A stretch of DNA of 64,000 nt. Source: JAUVKT01 sp036350795 (GTDB lineage Bacteria > Bacteroidota > Bacteroidia > Bacteroidales > VadinHA17). Positions within the stretch are counted from its first letter, which is position 1, and every line of letters begins with the position of its first letter. The notes under the pieces were generated by a model. It ran no database searches. It was not told the origin of the DNA and saw only the letters and a program-made list of their open reading frames with translations. The stretch is from contig JAZBNV010000046.1 of NCBI GenBank assembly GCA_036350795.1, positions 5,687 through 69,686 of the forward strand, in the 5' to 3' direction. Both the position numbers and the translations under genes were made by a program. Shown one piece after another: positions 1-9,445 of this stretch.

Positions 1-137
1 CAGATACCTATAATAAAAAGAAAATGTATAATGAGGCCTGTGGTGTATATGAGAGAATAATTAAACACGACAGTACAATAAACTGGGTAAATAATAAATT
101 ATACCCTGAATGCAGGGCAAAGCTTGAAAATGAGTAA
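1..137 (+). CDS. C-terminal end of an unidentified protein (partial)
   Basis: An open frame enters from the left edge (first full codon at base 3) and stops at TAA 135-137, giving about 44 residues that end in CRAKLENE. The text reads like helical, TPR-style sequence (a YNEACGVYERIIKHD stretch), but this is only an impression from composition. The following gene has its own promoter, so this looks like the last gene of an upstream unit. The function cannot be named from so short a piece, and the frame could be open by chance. Confidence 0.45.
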   Translation, partial: DTYNKKKMYNEACGVYERIIKHDSTINWVNNKLYPECRAKLENE

Positions 138-187
138 TATAAGTTATCGCCCTTTACTCTAAAAAACCGGATATCAAAAATAATGGC

Positions 188-195
188 TAGCTTTG
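188..195 (+). promoter_or_regulatory. Bacteroidota -7 promoter element of the acyl-CoA ligase gene
   Basis: TAGCTTTG matches TAnnTTTG exactly and lies 28 to 37 bases ahead of the two plausible ATG starts (223 and 232). Transcription would begin near 202, which rules out a TTG start at 193. Confidence 0.5.
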
Positions 196-222
196 CAGGG
201 CCATACATGTATCACAATAACG

Positions 223-1881
223 ATGAAAGCAATGGAAAATAAAATATTAACAATTAAGGATATACTTGAGCATTCCGTAAATAAATTCGGAGAAAGAAAT
301 GCTTTTTCTTTTATTGACGAGGAAGCCATCACTTACGAAAAAACAGGTAACACTGTAAAGTCTTTGCAGCTCTTACTCGAAAAACTGGATATCAGCAAGG
401 GAGACAGGGTAGCAATATACGCCCAGAATATGCCAAACTGGTCGATAAGCTATTTTGCCATTGCTGCCATGGGAGCAGTAGTGGTACCAATACTCCCCGA
501 CTTCTCGGTTGAAGAAGTCGGTAATATACTGAATCATTCAGAAGCCTCGGCAATATTTGTTTCGGAAAACCTTGCCTCAAAGACGGCAGAAATAAATCTA
601 AAAATTCCTGTTATAGGAATTGAAGATTTTAATCTTATTTCAGGTGCCGGGACGAATATTGAATATAATGAAAAGGAATTTTCTTCATTAACATATAAGG
701 TCGATCCCGAGGATCTTGCGGCTATCATCTACACCTCGGGCACAACAGGCAAGTCAAAAGGAGTAATGCTTTTAAACAGGAATATTGCTTCCAATGTGCA
801 TCAATCAAAAGGGATGCAGGACATCAATGAATACGACAGGTTTATTTCTCTCCTGCCCCTGTCGCATACCTTCGAAAATACTGTTGGCATGCTGGTTCCC
901 TTTATGAGCGGTGCAAGTATTACCTATCTTAAAAAGCCACCCACTGCCCCTGTTCTGCTTCCTGCTCTTGAAAAAATCAAGCCAACAGTACTGGTATCAG
1001 TGCCCCTGATTATTGAAAAGGTCTATTTCAGCAAAATCAAGCCCACATTAACTGCCAATAAATTAATGAGCACCCTGTATGCCTTTCCCCCGGTGCGAAA
1101 AGTACTGCACAGCCTAGCAGGCAAAAAGCTCTATAATACCTTTGGCGGACAGCTTAAATTTTTTGGTATTGGAGGAGCCAAGCTTAACAGGAAGGTTGAG
1201 CTATTTCTGAAAGAAGGAGGCTTTCCCTACGCAATAGGATACGGTCTTACCGAAACTTCACCTGTGCTTGCCGGTATGGTTCCGCGGAATAAATACAAGC
1301 TTCAGTCAACCGGTACAGCTGTTGAAGACGTGCAGCTAAAAATAAATAATCCCGACCCAAAAACAGGTGAAGGAGAAGTATGGGCAAAGGGTCCGAATAT
1401 TATGAAGGGTTATTATAAGGAACCGGGCTTAACATCAGAAGTTCTGACTGAGGATGGCTGGTTCAGAACAGGTGATCTTGGAGTATTTGACAGGAACAAT
1501 TACCTTTCAATTAAAGGAAGACTTAAGAATGTAATTATTGGTGCTAGTGGTGAAAATATTTACCCCGAAGAAATAGAATCAGTAATAAATAATTTTAAAC
1601 ATGTTATTGAATCGCTTGTAATCCACCATAAGGGTAAACTCGTAGCTCTGGTCCATATTAACAGGGAAGAACTTGAGGAAAAATACAGGGACTTCAAGGA
1701 AGAAATGACGAAAAAAGTTGAGGAGAGTATAGAAGAAATACTTGCAGAACTTCATCACCAGGTAAATACAAGAATAAGTAAGTTTTCAAGACTTCATAAA
1801 GTTGTATTACAGCCTGTTCCGTTCCAGAAAACAGCTACAATGAAAATTAAGCGCTATTTATATCACCAGGTAGAGATTTAA
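223..1881 (+). CDS. long-chain acyl-CoA synthetase / AMP-dependent ligase
   Basis: A member of the ANL adenylate-forming superfamily, about 552 residues. It would activate a fatty or other carboxylic acid to acyl-AMP and then to acyl-CoA in the cytoplasm. The AMP-binding signature YTSGTTGKSKGVML is at roughly residues 170-184, GYGLTETSP near 342, and the hinge region GWFRTGDLG near 410. The C-terminal small domain carries the lysine-containing KTATMKIKR end that is normal for the family. The frame is open from a TTG at 193, but the promoter at 188-195 makes ATG 223 or 232 the likely start. The gene converges with GH95, overlapping it by 4 bases at the stop codons. A second ligase of the same family is at 59617. 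The acid substrate cannot be told from sequence. Confidence 0.88.
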   Translation: MKAMENKILTIKDILEHSVNKFGERNAFSFIDEEAITYEKTGNTVKSLQLLLEKLDISKGDRVAIYAQNMPNWSISYFAIAAMGAVVVPILPDFSVEEVGNILNHSEASAIFVSENLASKTAEINLKIPVIGIEDFNLISGAGTNIEYNEKEFSSLTYKVDPEDLAAIIYTSGTTGKSKGVMLLNRNIASNVHQSKGMQDINEYDRFISLLPLSHTFENTVGMLVPFMSGASITYLKKPPTAPVLLPALEKIKPTVLVSVPLIIEKVYFSKIKPTLTANKLMSTLYAFPPVRKVLHSLAGKKLYNTFGGQLKFFGIGGAKLNRKVELFLKEGGFPYAIGYGLTETSPVLAGMVPRNKYKLQSTGTAVEDVQLKINNPDPKTGEGEVWAKGPNIMKGYYKEPGLTSEVLTEDGWFRTGDLGVFDRNNYLSIKGRLKNVIIGASGENIYPEEIESVINNFKHVIESLVIHHKGKLVALVHINREELEEKYRDFKEEMTKKVEESIEEILAELHHQVNTRISKFSRLHKVVLQPVPFQKTATMKIKRYLYHQVEI

Positions 1882-4259
1882 ATTAAATCGTATTTAATTC
1901 CCGCCTTTGTTTCGAGCTCAAATTCCCTGTCGCGGTATTTCAGGGTCAGGGTTCCTCCTGCTGCAGATCCGACTTTCAGATCTGTAATTTCTCCTTCTTT
2001 CCACTCTATATCCACAACAAAGCCACCCCTTGCACAAAGACCCTTTACCGAACCGTTTTCCCATCCGGGCGGAAGAGCGGGTAAAACCCTTATATAAGCT
2101 TCGTGCGATTGCATCAGCATCTCTGCAATGCCTGCAGTAGCTCCGAAATTGCCATCAATCTGGAACGGAGGGTGCTGATCAAAAAGATTTGGATTGGTGC
2201 TTTTTGAATATAGACTTTGCAGATGAGCTGCTGCAGCTTCACCATCCAGTAAACGGGCTGCAAAATTAACCATCCAGGCCCGCGACCAGCCTGTATGACC
2301 ACCCCCATGCTCAAGTCTCTTCTTTATAGTAGCTGCAGAAGCAGCAAAAAGCTCCTTATCGTCAGGGCTAATCTGTGCAAAAGGATGCAAAGCAATTAAA
2401 TGAGACATGTGTCTGTGACCTGGTTCTGCCTCCTCATACTCTTCAATCCATTCCATTATTGTACCATCGGCCCCTATCCTTATCGGAGGGATCAATGGCA
2501 GGGCTGCTTCTATTTCTGCTCTTAAAGAATCAATATTACCCCCGATATCCATAGCTTTTAAAGTGCTGCCAAGAACTTCTCTTACTATACTTGAATGATA
2601 AGTTGATCCCTTTGTTATTCTGAGTATTTCTCCTGTACCAGGATCAATAAAGCTATTTTCAGGTGAGGTAGACGGCACTATCACCAGCTTACCACTTTCG
2701 TCCTCAAGCATATAATCAAGCAGAAATCTCGAGGCCCCTTTCAGTAGTGGTAGTGCGTAATCTTCAAGATAATCCTCGTCAAGGCTATACTCATAGTGCC
2801 TCCATGTAGTTAATGACATCCAGGCACCGGGCAGTGGATCGAGCGAGCCATTCATAAATTGTGATTGTATCGTAGAGGCTGATGGTGTGGAACGACCAAA
2901 AGGATTTGTTGCCGTATACAGCATCCAGCCATCAGAATTGTATAATTTGCCGGCACTTATCCTCCCTTTTTCAGCGGCTTTGCTCAGCCACCTTGTAAGC
3001 GGCATAACAGTCTCCGGCAGGTTACATACATCGGCAGGCCAGTAATTCATCTGCAGGTTTATATTAAGGTGGTAGTCGGCCTCCCAGGGAGCCCACATCC
3101 TGTCGTTCCAGATGCCCTGCAGGTTTAAGGGCAGGGTTCCCGGGCTTCTCGACCCCGACATAAGCAAATACCTGCCATAATTAAAATAAAGAGCATTAAA
3201 CTGCGGGTCTGCCTTACCCTGGGCAACAGCCATAAGCCTTTTATCTGTCGGCATTCTGCTTATTTCAGTTGTGTCGAGTGATAATTCCACACGATTAAAC
3301 AGGCGCGAGTGTTCTTTTTCATGGTACATCCTGATTGCCTGGTAGCTTTTTGCTTTTATCCGGCGCAAAATATCTTCAATCTCTTCCAGGGGTTTGAGCG
3401 ACCTGTCAAAATTCATTTCTTCCAGCTTGTAGTCAGTAGCAGCCGTAAAAAATAATACCAGCCTGTTGCAGCCTGAAAACAAGAGACTGTCTCCTTTGCT
3501 TTCTGTTTTCCCACCACTGGCTCTTGCAATCAGTTTGCCTGCAAACTTCATATGTTCTCCCCCCGGCCCTGAACCTCCGGGGTTATCATCATAAGCTTCG
3601 GGTGCTTCAATATCTATTATCTGGCCACTCATTACCAGGGTATCCTTAAGCGACCTGAAAACAGCATCCTTTTCTCTTTTAATTCTAACAGAGCCACTAA
3701 CAGAGTTTTGTGTGTCGGAACTGATTCTCACCACCAGCACATTATCAGGAGCAGAAATAAAATATTCTTTCAGGTATTTTATACCTCCCGTTTTATAGGT
3801 CACTTTTACAACTCCGCTAACAAGATCCAGTTCCCTGTAATAATCTGTATAATTCTCATTATGCAACATATCAATTTCGATATTGCACAGGGGCTGGTAT
3901 GATCTGAAAGAAGTTGGTTTAGCGGTGAGTTTTTCGAGACCTGTTTTTTTTGCTTCAGAAATTTTACCCTCCAGCACAAGTTTCTGAACCTCCTTTATTC
4001 CTTCCGCGAATTGATCAGGATAGGCTTCAAAGGGCTCCCCGGCCCAGAGGCTCTCTTCGTTAAGCTGCAAAATATCTTTATCAACACCACCATAAACCAT
4101 CGCACCCAGCCTTCCATTACCAAGGGGCAGTGCCTCCAGCCACTCTCTGGCAGGCTGCTCATACCACAGGGTGGTTGAGCTGGATTCATCATTCCTGATA
4201 TCGGCGACACAGGACTGAAAAAACAGAAGTATCAGGGAAAAATAATGTAAGTACTTCAT
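1878..4259 (-). CDS. GH95 alpha-L-fucosidase-like lipoprotein
   Basis: About 793 residues from the ATG at 4259. A start 12 bases earlier is open, but the signal peptide MKYLHYFSLILLFFQSC begins here. The lipobox Cys suggests a lipoprotein on the periplasmic or outer-membrane side. GH95 enzymes are inverting 1,2-alpha-L-fucosidases, with some alpha-L-galactosidases. The family layout is visible: NGRLGAMVYGG near residue 45, NLQGIWN near 378, DYHLNINLQMNYWPA near 395 holding the two Asn that position the catalytic water, SPEN near 535 with the probable general acid Glu, and PFQIDGNFGAT near 700 with the Asp partner. It is the last gene of the leftward lemA-htpX-GMC run. No SusC/SusD pair is adjacent, so it is not in a classic polysaccharide utilisation locus. 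Confidence 0.88.
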   Translation of the reverse strand: MKYLHYFSLILLFFQSCVADIRNDESSSTTLWYEQPAREWLEALPLGNGRLGAMVYGGVDKDILQLNEESLWAGEPFEAYPDQFAEGIKEVQKLVLEGKISEAKKTGLEKLTAKPTSFRSYQPLCNIEIDMLHNENYTDYYRELDLVSGVVKVTYKTGGIKYLKEYFISAPDNVLVVRISSDTQNSVSGSVRIKREKDAVFRSLKDTLVMSGQIIDIEAPEAYDDNPGGSGPGGEHMKFAGKLIARASGGKTESKGDSLLFSGCNRLVLFFTAATDYKLEEMNFDRSLKPLEEIEDILRRIKAKSYQAIRMYHEKEHSRLFNRVELSLDTTEISRMPTDKRLMAVAQGKADPQFNALYFNYGRYLLMSGSRSPGTLPLNLQGIWNDRMWAPWEADYHLNINLQMNYWPADVCNLPETVMPLTRWLSKAAEKGRISAGKLYNSDGWMLYTATNPFGRSTPSASTIQSQFMNGSLDPLPGAWMSLTTWRHYEYSLDEDYLEDYALPLLKGASRFLLDYMLEDESGKLVIVPSTSPENSFIDPGTGEILRITKGSTYHSSIVREVLGSTLKAMDIGGNIDSLRAEIEAALPLIPPIRIGADGTIMEWIEEYEEAEPGHRHMSHLIALHPFAQISPDDKELFAASAATIKKRLEHGGGHTGWSRAWMVNFAARLLDGEAAAAHLQSLYSKSTNPNLFDQHPPFQIDGNFGATAGIAEMLMQSHEAYIRVLPALPPGWENGSVKGLCARGGFVVDIEWKEGEITDLKVGSAAGGTLTLKYRDREFELETKAGIKYDLI

Positions 4260-4308
4260 TGAATTATACATTAAGTCAATTTATGAATCAGCTCAGACTC
4301 TTTATCCA

Positions 4309-5907
4309 TTACTTTTGCTGCTTCTTGTCAGGAATAAACGACATAGCCCTTTCTGATATAGCCACTATGCTAAGGGCCGGATTTACTCCGGGGTTTGCAG
4401 ATATCACTGATCCGTCACAGATCAGCATGTTTTTGTATCCAAACACCCTGTTACGGCTGTCAATAACTCCTTCTGTGGCATCTTTACCCATTACGGCACC
4501 TCCAAGTATATGTGCAGTAGAAGGTATGCCTAATAGAGGCTCCTGTGCCATTACATGAGGTCGCCCGTTTGCAAGGCGTCCGAACCTTTTAGCCAGGTCT
4601 TCAGCTTCAGGCATAAATGGAGTGGGACTATCTCCTGCCTGGACCGACGATTTAAGTCCAAACCTGCCTTTTCTAAGTCTTAATGTACTGTCAAGGTGCT
4701 GCATAAATAAGAGTATCTGTGTTCTGGCAGCAAAATTTCTTATAAACAATAATTTTATTGAACGAAGAGGGCTGCCAAACCACAGCAGCATCATTTTAAA
4801 AATCCTTACAAAAACATTCTTTCCAAGAGTAAAGGGCAGCATTGTAATTCTCCAGAAGCCCGAGCCTTCTGCATACCTTACGGGTTCAAGGTGACTGTTT
4901 TCATCTGTATGCAGTATTGATCCTATAGCTATTCCCTTTGAAAAATCCTTGCTTTTATCAAGGCTTACCACGCCAATCAGGCTTTCGTTGTTTGTCCTGA
5001 TATCCTTCCCGAGCATATCAGAGATACCCGGAAGGCTTTCTTTTTTAAGACTGTGCATAAGACTGACAGTACCAAGAACACCCCCGGCGAAAATAATTCC
5101 TCCTGCCCTGATGCTATAATGTCTTTTTCGTATCCCGAAAGAATTACGGTAGCTAACAATATAGCCCTCTGAGCCATCTTTACTGCCTCCGGGCAGAATA
5201 CCTGTTACCGTATTTTCTGCCAGTATCTCTGCTCCCTTTTTTCTTGCCAGCCAAAGGTAATTTCTATCGAGGGTATTTTTTGCTCCGTGCCTGCAACCGG
5301 TCATGCAGCCTCCGCAGAAAGTACATCCGCTAACATCCGGGCCTTCACCTCCGAAATATGGATCAGGAACAGGTTTTTCTGCTTCACCAAAGTTCACGGC
5401 CACCCTGGTGGCTTCGAAATATTCTTCACGTCCCAGCTCTGCTCCGAGCTTCTTAAGCAGAAGATCTCCGTCTTTCAGCTCAGGATTCTGTTCAGCACCA
5501 AGCATTTTCCAGCCCAGCTTATAATAGGGTTCCAGCTCTGTTTGCCAGTCGCACAATTTTGCCCAGCTGCCCGATTTAAAGAATTGTTCCCTGGGTATGG
5601 GAAGTGTATTGGCATAAACCAGCGAACCTCCTCCCACACCGGTACCTGAAAGTATTGTTGCATGCCTTAAAAAGGTGATCTTCATAATTCCCCTGAAACC
5701 CAGGAAGGGTACCCATAGCCAGCGCCTGAGGTTCCAGTTTGTTTTCGGGAAATCGTCTTTCCCGAACCATTTCCCCTTTTCGATTACCAGTACCTTATAT
5801 CCTTTTTCTGAAAGCCTCAACGCACATACCGAAGCTCCAAAGCCTGAGCCGACTATAACATAATCATATACTTTAGCTCCCCCGGCCTGTACCCCGGCGA
5901 CTACCAT
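4309..5907 (-). CDS. GMC-type FAD-dependent oxidoreductase (cholesterol-oxidase-like)
   Basis: A 532-residue flavoprotein. The N-terminal dinucleotide-binding site is VIVGSGFGAS (about residues 18-27) with an acidic strand end at VLVIEKGKW. TGVGGGSLVYANT (about 90-102) is the FAD-contacting segment. A Cys-rich patch, CTFCGGCMTGCRHG (about 195-208), is followed by a C-terminal GVNPALSIVAISERA end that fits GMC oxidoreductases related to cholesterol oxidase. The CxxCxxC-type patch occurs in bacterial members of this group. The start codon overlaps the htpX stop by 7 bases, so the two are probably translationally coupled. No export signal is seen. The substrate is unknown; an alcohol or sterol-like compound is the family expectation. 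Confidence 0.8.
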   Translation of the reverse strand: MVVAGVQAGGAKVYDYVIVGSGFGASVCALRLSEKGYKVLVIEKGKWFGKDDFPKTNWNLRRWLWVPFLGFRGIMKITFLRHATILSGTGVGGGSLVYANTLPIPREQFFKSGSWAKLCDWQTELEPYYKLGWKMLGAEQNPELKDGDLLLKKLGAELGREEYFEATRVAVNFGEAEKPVPDPYFGGEGPDVSGCTFCGGCMTGCRHGAKNTLDRNYLWLARKKGAEILAENTVTGILPGGSKDGSEGYIVSYRNSFGIRKRHYSIRAGGIIFAGGVLGTVSLMHSLKKESLPGISDMLGKDIRTNNESLIGVVSLDKSKDFSKGIAIGSILHTDENSHLEPVRYAEGSGFWRITMLPFTLGKNVFVRIFKMMLLWFGSPLRSIKLLFIRNFAARTQILLFMQHLDSTLRLRKGRFGLKSSVQAGDSPTPFMPEAEDLAKRFGRLANGRPHVMAQEPLLGIPSTAHILGGAVMGKDATEGVIDSRNRVFGYKNMLICDGSVISANPGVNPALSIVAISERAMSFIPDKKQQK

Positions 5908-6830
5908 TGCTCGAGTATCTGTATTCTTTCAGCAATAGGCGGATGCGTGGCAAACATTGAAGAAAAAGAAGCTTTTTTCTTTTTATCTCCCGGATTTTCA
6001 ATAAACATCTGTGCTACATCCTGTCGCGTTACCGCTTCAATTCTTGCATCCGAAGAAACTTTCCTGAGAGCTGAGGCAAGTGCCCCCGGCTTATGAGTCA
6101 GTTCGGCAGCTCCGGCATCAGCCATATACTCCCTCTTGCGCGAAAGTGCAAAACGAAACAGGGTCGAAAGCAGCCATCCAATTGCTGCCAGCAGCATTAT
6201 AATTACAAGGGCAGCACCATTTTTATTATTCCGCCTTCCTCCGCCGTACATAAAAGTACGCAAAAGGGCCTGTGTGATAAAAGCGAATATACCCACAAAG
6301 ACTATCGACACGATAAGCAACCTCACATCCCTGTTTCTGATATGCGTTAACTCGTGTGCTATAACTCCTTCCAGCTCATCGTCATCCAGCTTATCAATTA
6401 TACCCCTCGAAAGAGAAATTGTATAGCTTTTATTACTAATTCCGCTTGCAAAAGCATTCAGGCTGTCGTCTTCAATAATATTAACTTTTGGCATCTTTTG
6501 TCCAACCGACATACATAGATTCTCAACCAGGTTATAAACTCTCTTGTTTTCTGTTCGTTCGAGAGGACGGGAGCCGGTAGCGCGGTTTATCATTGTGCTA
6601 TGCGAAAACCAGGCAATAATAAACCACAAAGCAACGGCTACGGTTACAAGCGGTAGAGTGCGAAGAGAACTTTGAACAGGATTGGATATTACATCCTCTT
6701 CCTGGAAAAAATCAAAAAGGAAATAGAACACAAAAACAAGGGCATAGAATACAAGTGGGAACATAATGAGCAGAAGCACAGACCTGAAATTATTCTTCCA
6801 GATCTGTGATTGTAGTCCTACATATTTCAT
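5901..6830 (-). CDS. htpX: HtpX-like M48 membrane metalloprotease
   Basis: 309 residues with two N-terminal membrane spans (about 15-37 and 52-75) and a further hydrophobic pair (about 180-235). The zinc site is HELTHIRNRD near residue 158, with the downstream Glu ligand in KREYMADAGAAELT. Enzymes of this family clear misfolded membrane proteins. The gene lies 6 bases downstream of lemA, and lemA-htpX pairs recur in many bacteria, which supports the call. The stop overlaps the start of the GMC oxidoreductase gene. Confidence 0.92.
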   Translation of the reverse strand: MKYVGLQSQIWKNNFRSVLLLIMFPLVFYALVFVFYFLFDFFQEEDVISNPVQSSLRTLPLVTVAVALWFIIAWFSHSTMINRATGSRPLERTENKRVYNLVENLCMSVGQKMPKVNIIEDDSLNAFASGISNKSYTISLSRGIIDKLDDDELEGVIAHELTHIRNRDVRLLIVSIVFVGIFAFITQALLRTFMYGGGRRNNKNGAALVIIMLLAAIGWLLSTLFRFALSRKREYMADAGAAELTHKPGALASALRKVSSDARIEAVTRQDVAQMFIENPGDKKKKASFSSMFATHPPIAERIQILEQW

Positions 6831-6836
6831 TTCTTA

Positions 6837-7400
6837 CTAGTTAAAATCAACCCTGGGAGGCTCCTCCATTTGTTCCCTTCTCTCACCGAGATCGAACATG
6901 GGCTCCTTCTTAAAACCAAACATACCTGCCACAATGTTTGAAGGAAAAGATTCAACTGCTACATTAAGTTCTTTTGTAGCAGAATTAAAGAAGCGTCTTA
7001 CGGCTGCCAGTTTATTCTCAACATCAGATATTTCTTCCTGGAGATTCATAAAATTCTGATTTGCCTTCAGGTCAGGGTAGGCTTCTACGGCTATCTGTAT
7101 ACCTCCCAGTGCACTTGAAAGTGCAGATTCTGCAGCAATTTTTTCATTTATTGACCCGGCCCCCATGGCTCTTGCCCTGGCATTGGTTACCTCGGTCAGC
7201 AAATCCTTTTCATGCTTCATATATCCCTTCACGGTGTCAACCAGGGTAGGAATAAGATCATGACGCTGACGTAGCTGAACATCAATGTCGGCAAAAGCAT
7301 TTTCACGGTTGTTCCTTAGTCTTACCAGCCTGTTATAAGCAGAAATAAGAAAAAGACCTATAAGAACAACCAGTACAATTACAATAATTAATCCTGTCAT
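6837..7400 (-). CDS. lemA: LemA family protein
   Basis: 187 residues. One N-terminal membrane segment (about 3-20) is followed by a helical bundle. The family hallmarks are NRLVRLRNNRENAFADIDVQLRQR-type helices, DLIPTLVDTVKGYMKHE, and a C-terminal SFPSNIVAGMFGFKKE. The molecular role of LemA is poorly known; it accompanies HtpX here and elsewhere. It is the first gene of the leftward unit, preceded by a consensus -7 promoter element. Confidence 0.92.
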   Translation of the reverse strand: MTGLIIVIVLVVLIGLFLISAYNRLVRLRNNRENAFADIDVQLRQRHDLIPTLVDTVKGYMKHEKDLLTEVTNARARAMGAGSINEKIAAESALSSALGGIQIAVEAYPDLKANQNFMNLQEEISDVENKLAAVRRFFNSATKELNVAVESFPSNIVAGMFGFKKEPMFDLGERREQMEEPPRVDFN

Positions 7401-7422
7401 ATTATCTATATTTAGTAAAGAT

Positions 7423-7430
7423 CAAAAATA
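7423..7430 (-). promoter_or_regulatory. -7 promoter element of the lemA-htpX unit
   Basis: On the minus strand the bases read TATTTTTG, an exact TAnnTTTG match 23 bases upstream of the lemA ATG. The predicted start of transcription is near 7416. Confidence 0.5.
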
Positions 7431-7531
7431 TGAATTTAAGATGAAAAGGGGAAAGTTAAATCACTAATATGGATATCTGGCGAAATTTAGATATTTTTCA
7501 GGATAGAAGAAATATATAAATCCACGGGTAA

Positions 7532-8296
7532 ATGAATTTCAAATACGCAATATTAAGAAAGCCGTCTAAAAGCCTTTCCGGTGGACTTCGAAGTGTTGAT
7601 TACGGTGACCCCGATTATAAACTGGCTCTTGTGCAACACAGTGCCTATATCCTGGCTTTGCAGGAATGCGGACTGGAAGTAACTATCCTGGAGCCTCTCG
7701 AGGAGTACCCGGATTCAGTATTTATTGAAGACGTGGCCCTCTGTACACCCGGGGGTGCCATAATATGCAAACCAGGGGCAGGCAGCAGGAAGGGAGAAGA
7801 AATACATATAGTTAATGCTATCCGACAGCATTTTCAGCAGCCTGGTATAATTATTTCTCCGGGAACAGTTGAGGCAGGAGACATAATGATGGCAGGAAAA
7901 CATTTCTATATTGGCTTATCGCAACGGACAAACAGGGAGGGTGCAGAACAGATGATTGCGGCACTGGAAAAATATGGATTCAGCGGATCATGTATCCCGC
8001 TGAAAGGTATACTTCACCTTAAAACAGGTATTTCCTACCTTGAGAACAACAATATTCTTTGCTGGAAAGAGATGTCGCTTTTACCCGAATTCAGCCAATA
8101 CAATAAATTAGTAGTGCCCGATAATGAGAAGTACGCGGCCAACAGCGTTTGGATTAACGGTACCGTGCTTGTTCCCCGCGGAAACCCGGTAAGCGAAAGA
8201 CTGATTAAAGAGCACGGCTATAATACTATTGCCCTTGATATGAGCGAATTCAGGAAACTGGACGGGGGCTTAAGCTGCCTGTCCCTTCGTTTTTAA
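7532..8296 (+). CDS. dimethylargininase (DDAH)-like amidinohydrolase
   Basis: 254 residues of the pentein (guanidino-group-modifying) fold, cytoplasmic. DDAH hydrolyses N-omega-methylated arginines to citrulline and methylamine or dimethylamine. Residue positions match the well-studied Pseudomonas aeruginosa DDAH: His162 in GILHLKTG and the nucleophile Cys249 in GGLSCLSLRF, at the same numbers in a protein of the same length. DSVFIEDVAL near residue 60 and VEAGDIM near 113 supply the acidic substrate contacts. Arginine deiminase, a longer relative, is less likely. The gene stands alone on the plus strand and overlaps the end of the converging DsrE gene by 4 bases. Confidence 0.85.
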   Translation: MNFKYAILRKPSKSLSGGLRSVDYGDPDYKLALVQHSAYILALQECGLEVTILEPLEEYPDSVFIEDVALCTPGGAIICKPGAGSRKGEEIHIVNAIRQHFQQPGIIISPGTVEAGDIMMAGKHFYIGLSQRTNREGAEQMIAALEKYGFSGSCIPLKGILHLKTGISYLENNNILCWKEMSLLPEFSQYNKLVVPDNEKYAANSVWINGTVLVPRGNPVSERLIKEHGYNTIALDMSEFRKLDGGLSCLSLRF

Positions 8297-8721
8297 AATG
8301 TAAGAACCTTATAGCCTTTCTTTAGATAATCAGACAGAACACTGCCCATACCTTTTACATCAACACCAAGATTCCCCAGATCGTCATCCACACCATACAT
8401 CCTTGCACAGGCTATACATGCTTCCGTTTTTATTCCTATTTCCTGCATTTTCTCAAGTTCTTCCTGCAGCTTCAGGTTTTCAGAAAGAAGCTTTGCAGAA
8501 GGACCCCAGATAATAAAGCATACTTCGTCAAACCAGCGTGCTTTTTTAGCATTATATACATACATAAAAACCATCTTTTCAGCAACTTCCAGGTCTCCGC
8601 TGGTCCACACAACAACAAGTTTATCATTACCGGGTTCCTTTTCTGCTTTCTCTGTCGCTCCCTGGCCTGATGCTGCCAATGAAATAAGCAGGAATAATGT
8701 AATTTGAATTATTTTCTTCAT
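8293..8721 (-). CDS. exported DsrE/DsrF-like protein
   Basis: About 142 residues from ATG 8721. A start at 8745 is open but would put eight polar residues before the signal peptide MKKIIQITLFLLISLAASGQG. The mature part has a DsrE-type fold: VVVWTSGDLEVAEKM, FIIWGPSAKLL, and the Cys pair in EACIACARMYGV (a CxxC where DsrE proteins often carry a functional Cys). Periplasmic DsrE-like proteins are linked to sulfur relay, but the exact role here is unknown. It lies 10 bases after the NAD(P)-binding protein and is probably co-transcribed with it. Confidence 0.75.
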   Translation of the reverse strand: MKKIIQITLFLLISLAASGQGATEKAEKEPGNDKLVVVWTSGDLEVAEKMVFMYVYNAKKARWFDEVCFIIWGPSAKLLSENLKLQEELEKMQEIGIKTEACIACARMYGVDDDLGNLGVDVKGMGSVLSDYLKKGYKVLTF

Positions 8722-8731
8722 TTCACATTTA

Positions 8732-9427
8732 TTAGGTTCTGTCATTTAAATCCTTTCTTTTCATATCTGCAATTTCCTGAAGTTCGTGCGACAGGAAAAC
8801 AGTTTTTTCATCATTTCGTACCAGCAGTTCTATCATTGCTCTTGCAACATCCCTTCCGTGTATCGCCCTGTAAAATTTCAGCTTGCCTATCAGTAAAAAA
8901 GAAAAGATCTTATAAAAAACTATAGCTGCTTTTTCCATAGGCCTTGATTCCTTCCTTTCTCCAAGTAATAATGAGGGACGGGCAATAAGCACTTTCTCAA
9001 ATGGAAGTTTTTCAATCCCTTTTTCCATTTCTCCCTTTATTCTGCTATAATAAGATCCTGAATTTTCATTGGCCCCCAGGGATGAAACAACAGCAACTTT
9101 TTTTACCCCTCTGCTGAGGGCAGCCTCTGCTATATTCACAGGCATATCCCTGTCAAGTTCTTCGTAACGTTTAATCGATCCTGCCTTTTTCCTGGTTGTG
9201 CCGAGGCAGATAAAAAGATCGTCGCCCCTCAGCTTATCGGCATAAGAAGCTACATCTTCTACATCTACAACATGTTCAATAAGCTTAATATGCTCGATAT
9301 CAAGCTTTCTCCTTGTAAATGATTTAATTGCGGTATATCCCATATTCTGGATGAGTTCCTCAACCAGGTAGGTTCCAATAAGGCCTGTTGCCCCAAAAAC
9401 TATTGCTGTTTTATTTACCATCATCAT
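8732..9427 (-). CDS. NAD(P)-binding epimerase/oxidoreductase-like protein
   Basis: 231 residues, atypical short-chain dehydrogenase (NmrA / HTATIP2-like) group. The N-terminal Rossmann motif is VFGATGLIGTYLVEEL; DLFICLGTTRKKAGS follows at about 73-87; VSSLGAN and YSRIKGEMEKGIEKL give a YxxxK-like pair; and VLIARPSLLLG completes the pattern. There is no signal peptide, so it is cytoplasmic. Two extra Met codons precede the MVNKTAIVFG start. It sits just downstream of a strong hairpin terminator that separates it from pmbA. The substrate is unknown. Confidence 0.72.
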   Translation of the reverse strand: MMMVNKTAIVFGATGLIGTYLVEELIQNMGYTAIKSFTRRKLDIEHIKLIEHVVDVEDVASYADKLRGDDLFICLGTTRKKAGSIKRYEELDRDMPVNIAEAALSRGVKKVAVVSSLGANENSGSYYSRIKGEMEKGIEKLPFEKVLIARPSLLLGERKESRPMEKAAIVFYKIFSFLLIGKLKFYRAIHGRDVARAMIELLVRNDEKTVFLSHELQEIADMKRKDLNDRT

Positions 9428-9445
9428 TTTATTTTTAAGTTATTA

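Noticed and set aside
193..222. TTG start of the acyl-CoA ligase at 193
   Set aside because: The -7 promoter element at 188-195 overlaps it, so it would not be transcribed; ATG 223 or 232 is preferred.
1878..4259. Polysaccharide utilisation locus around the GH95, GH2, GH3 and TIM-barrel enzymes
   Set aside because: The enzymes are kilobases apart and none has SusC/SusD, a sulfatase cluster or an ECF/hybrid two-component regulator beside it.
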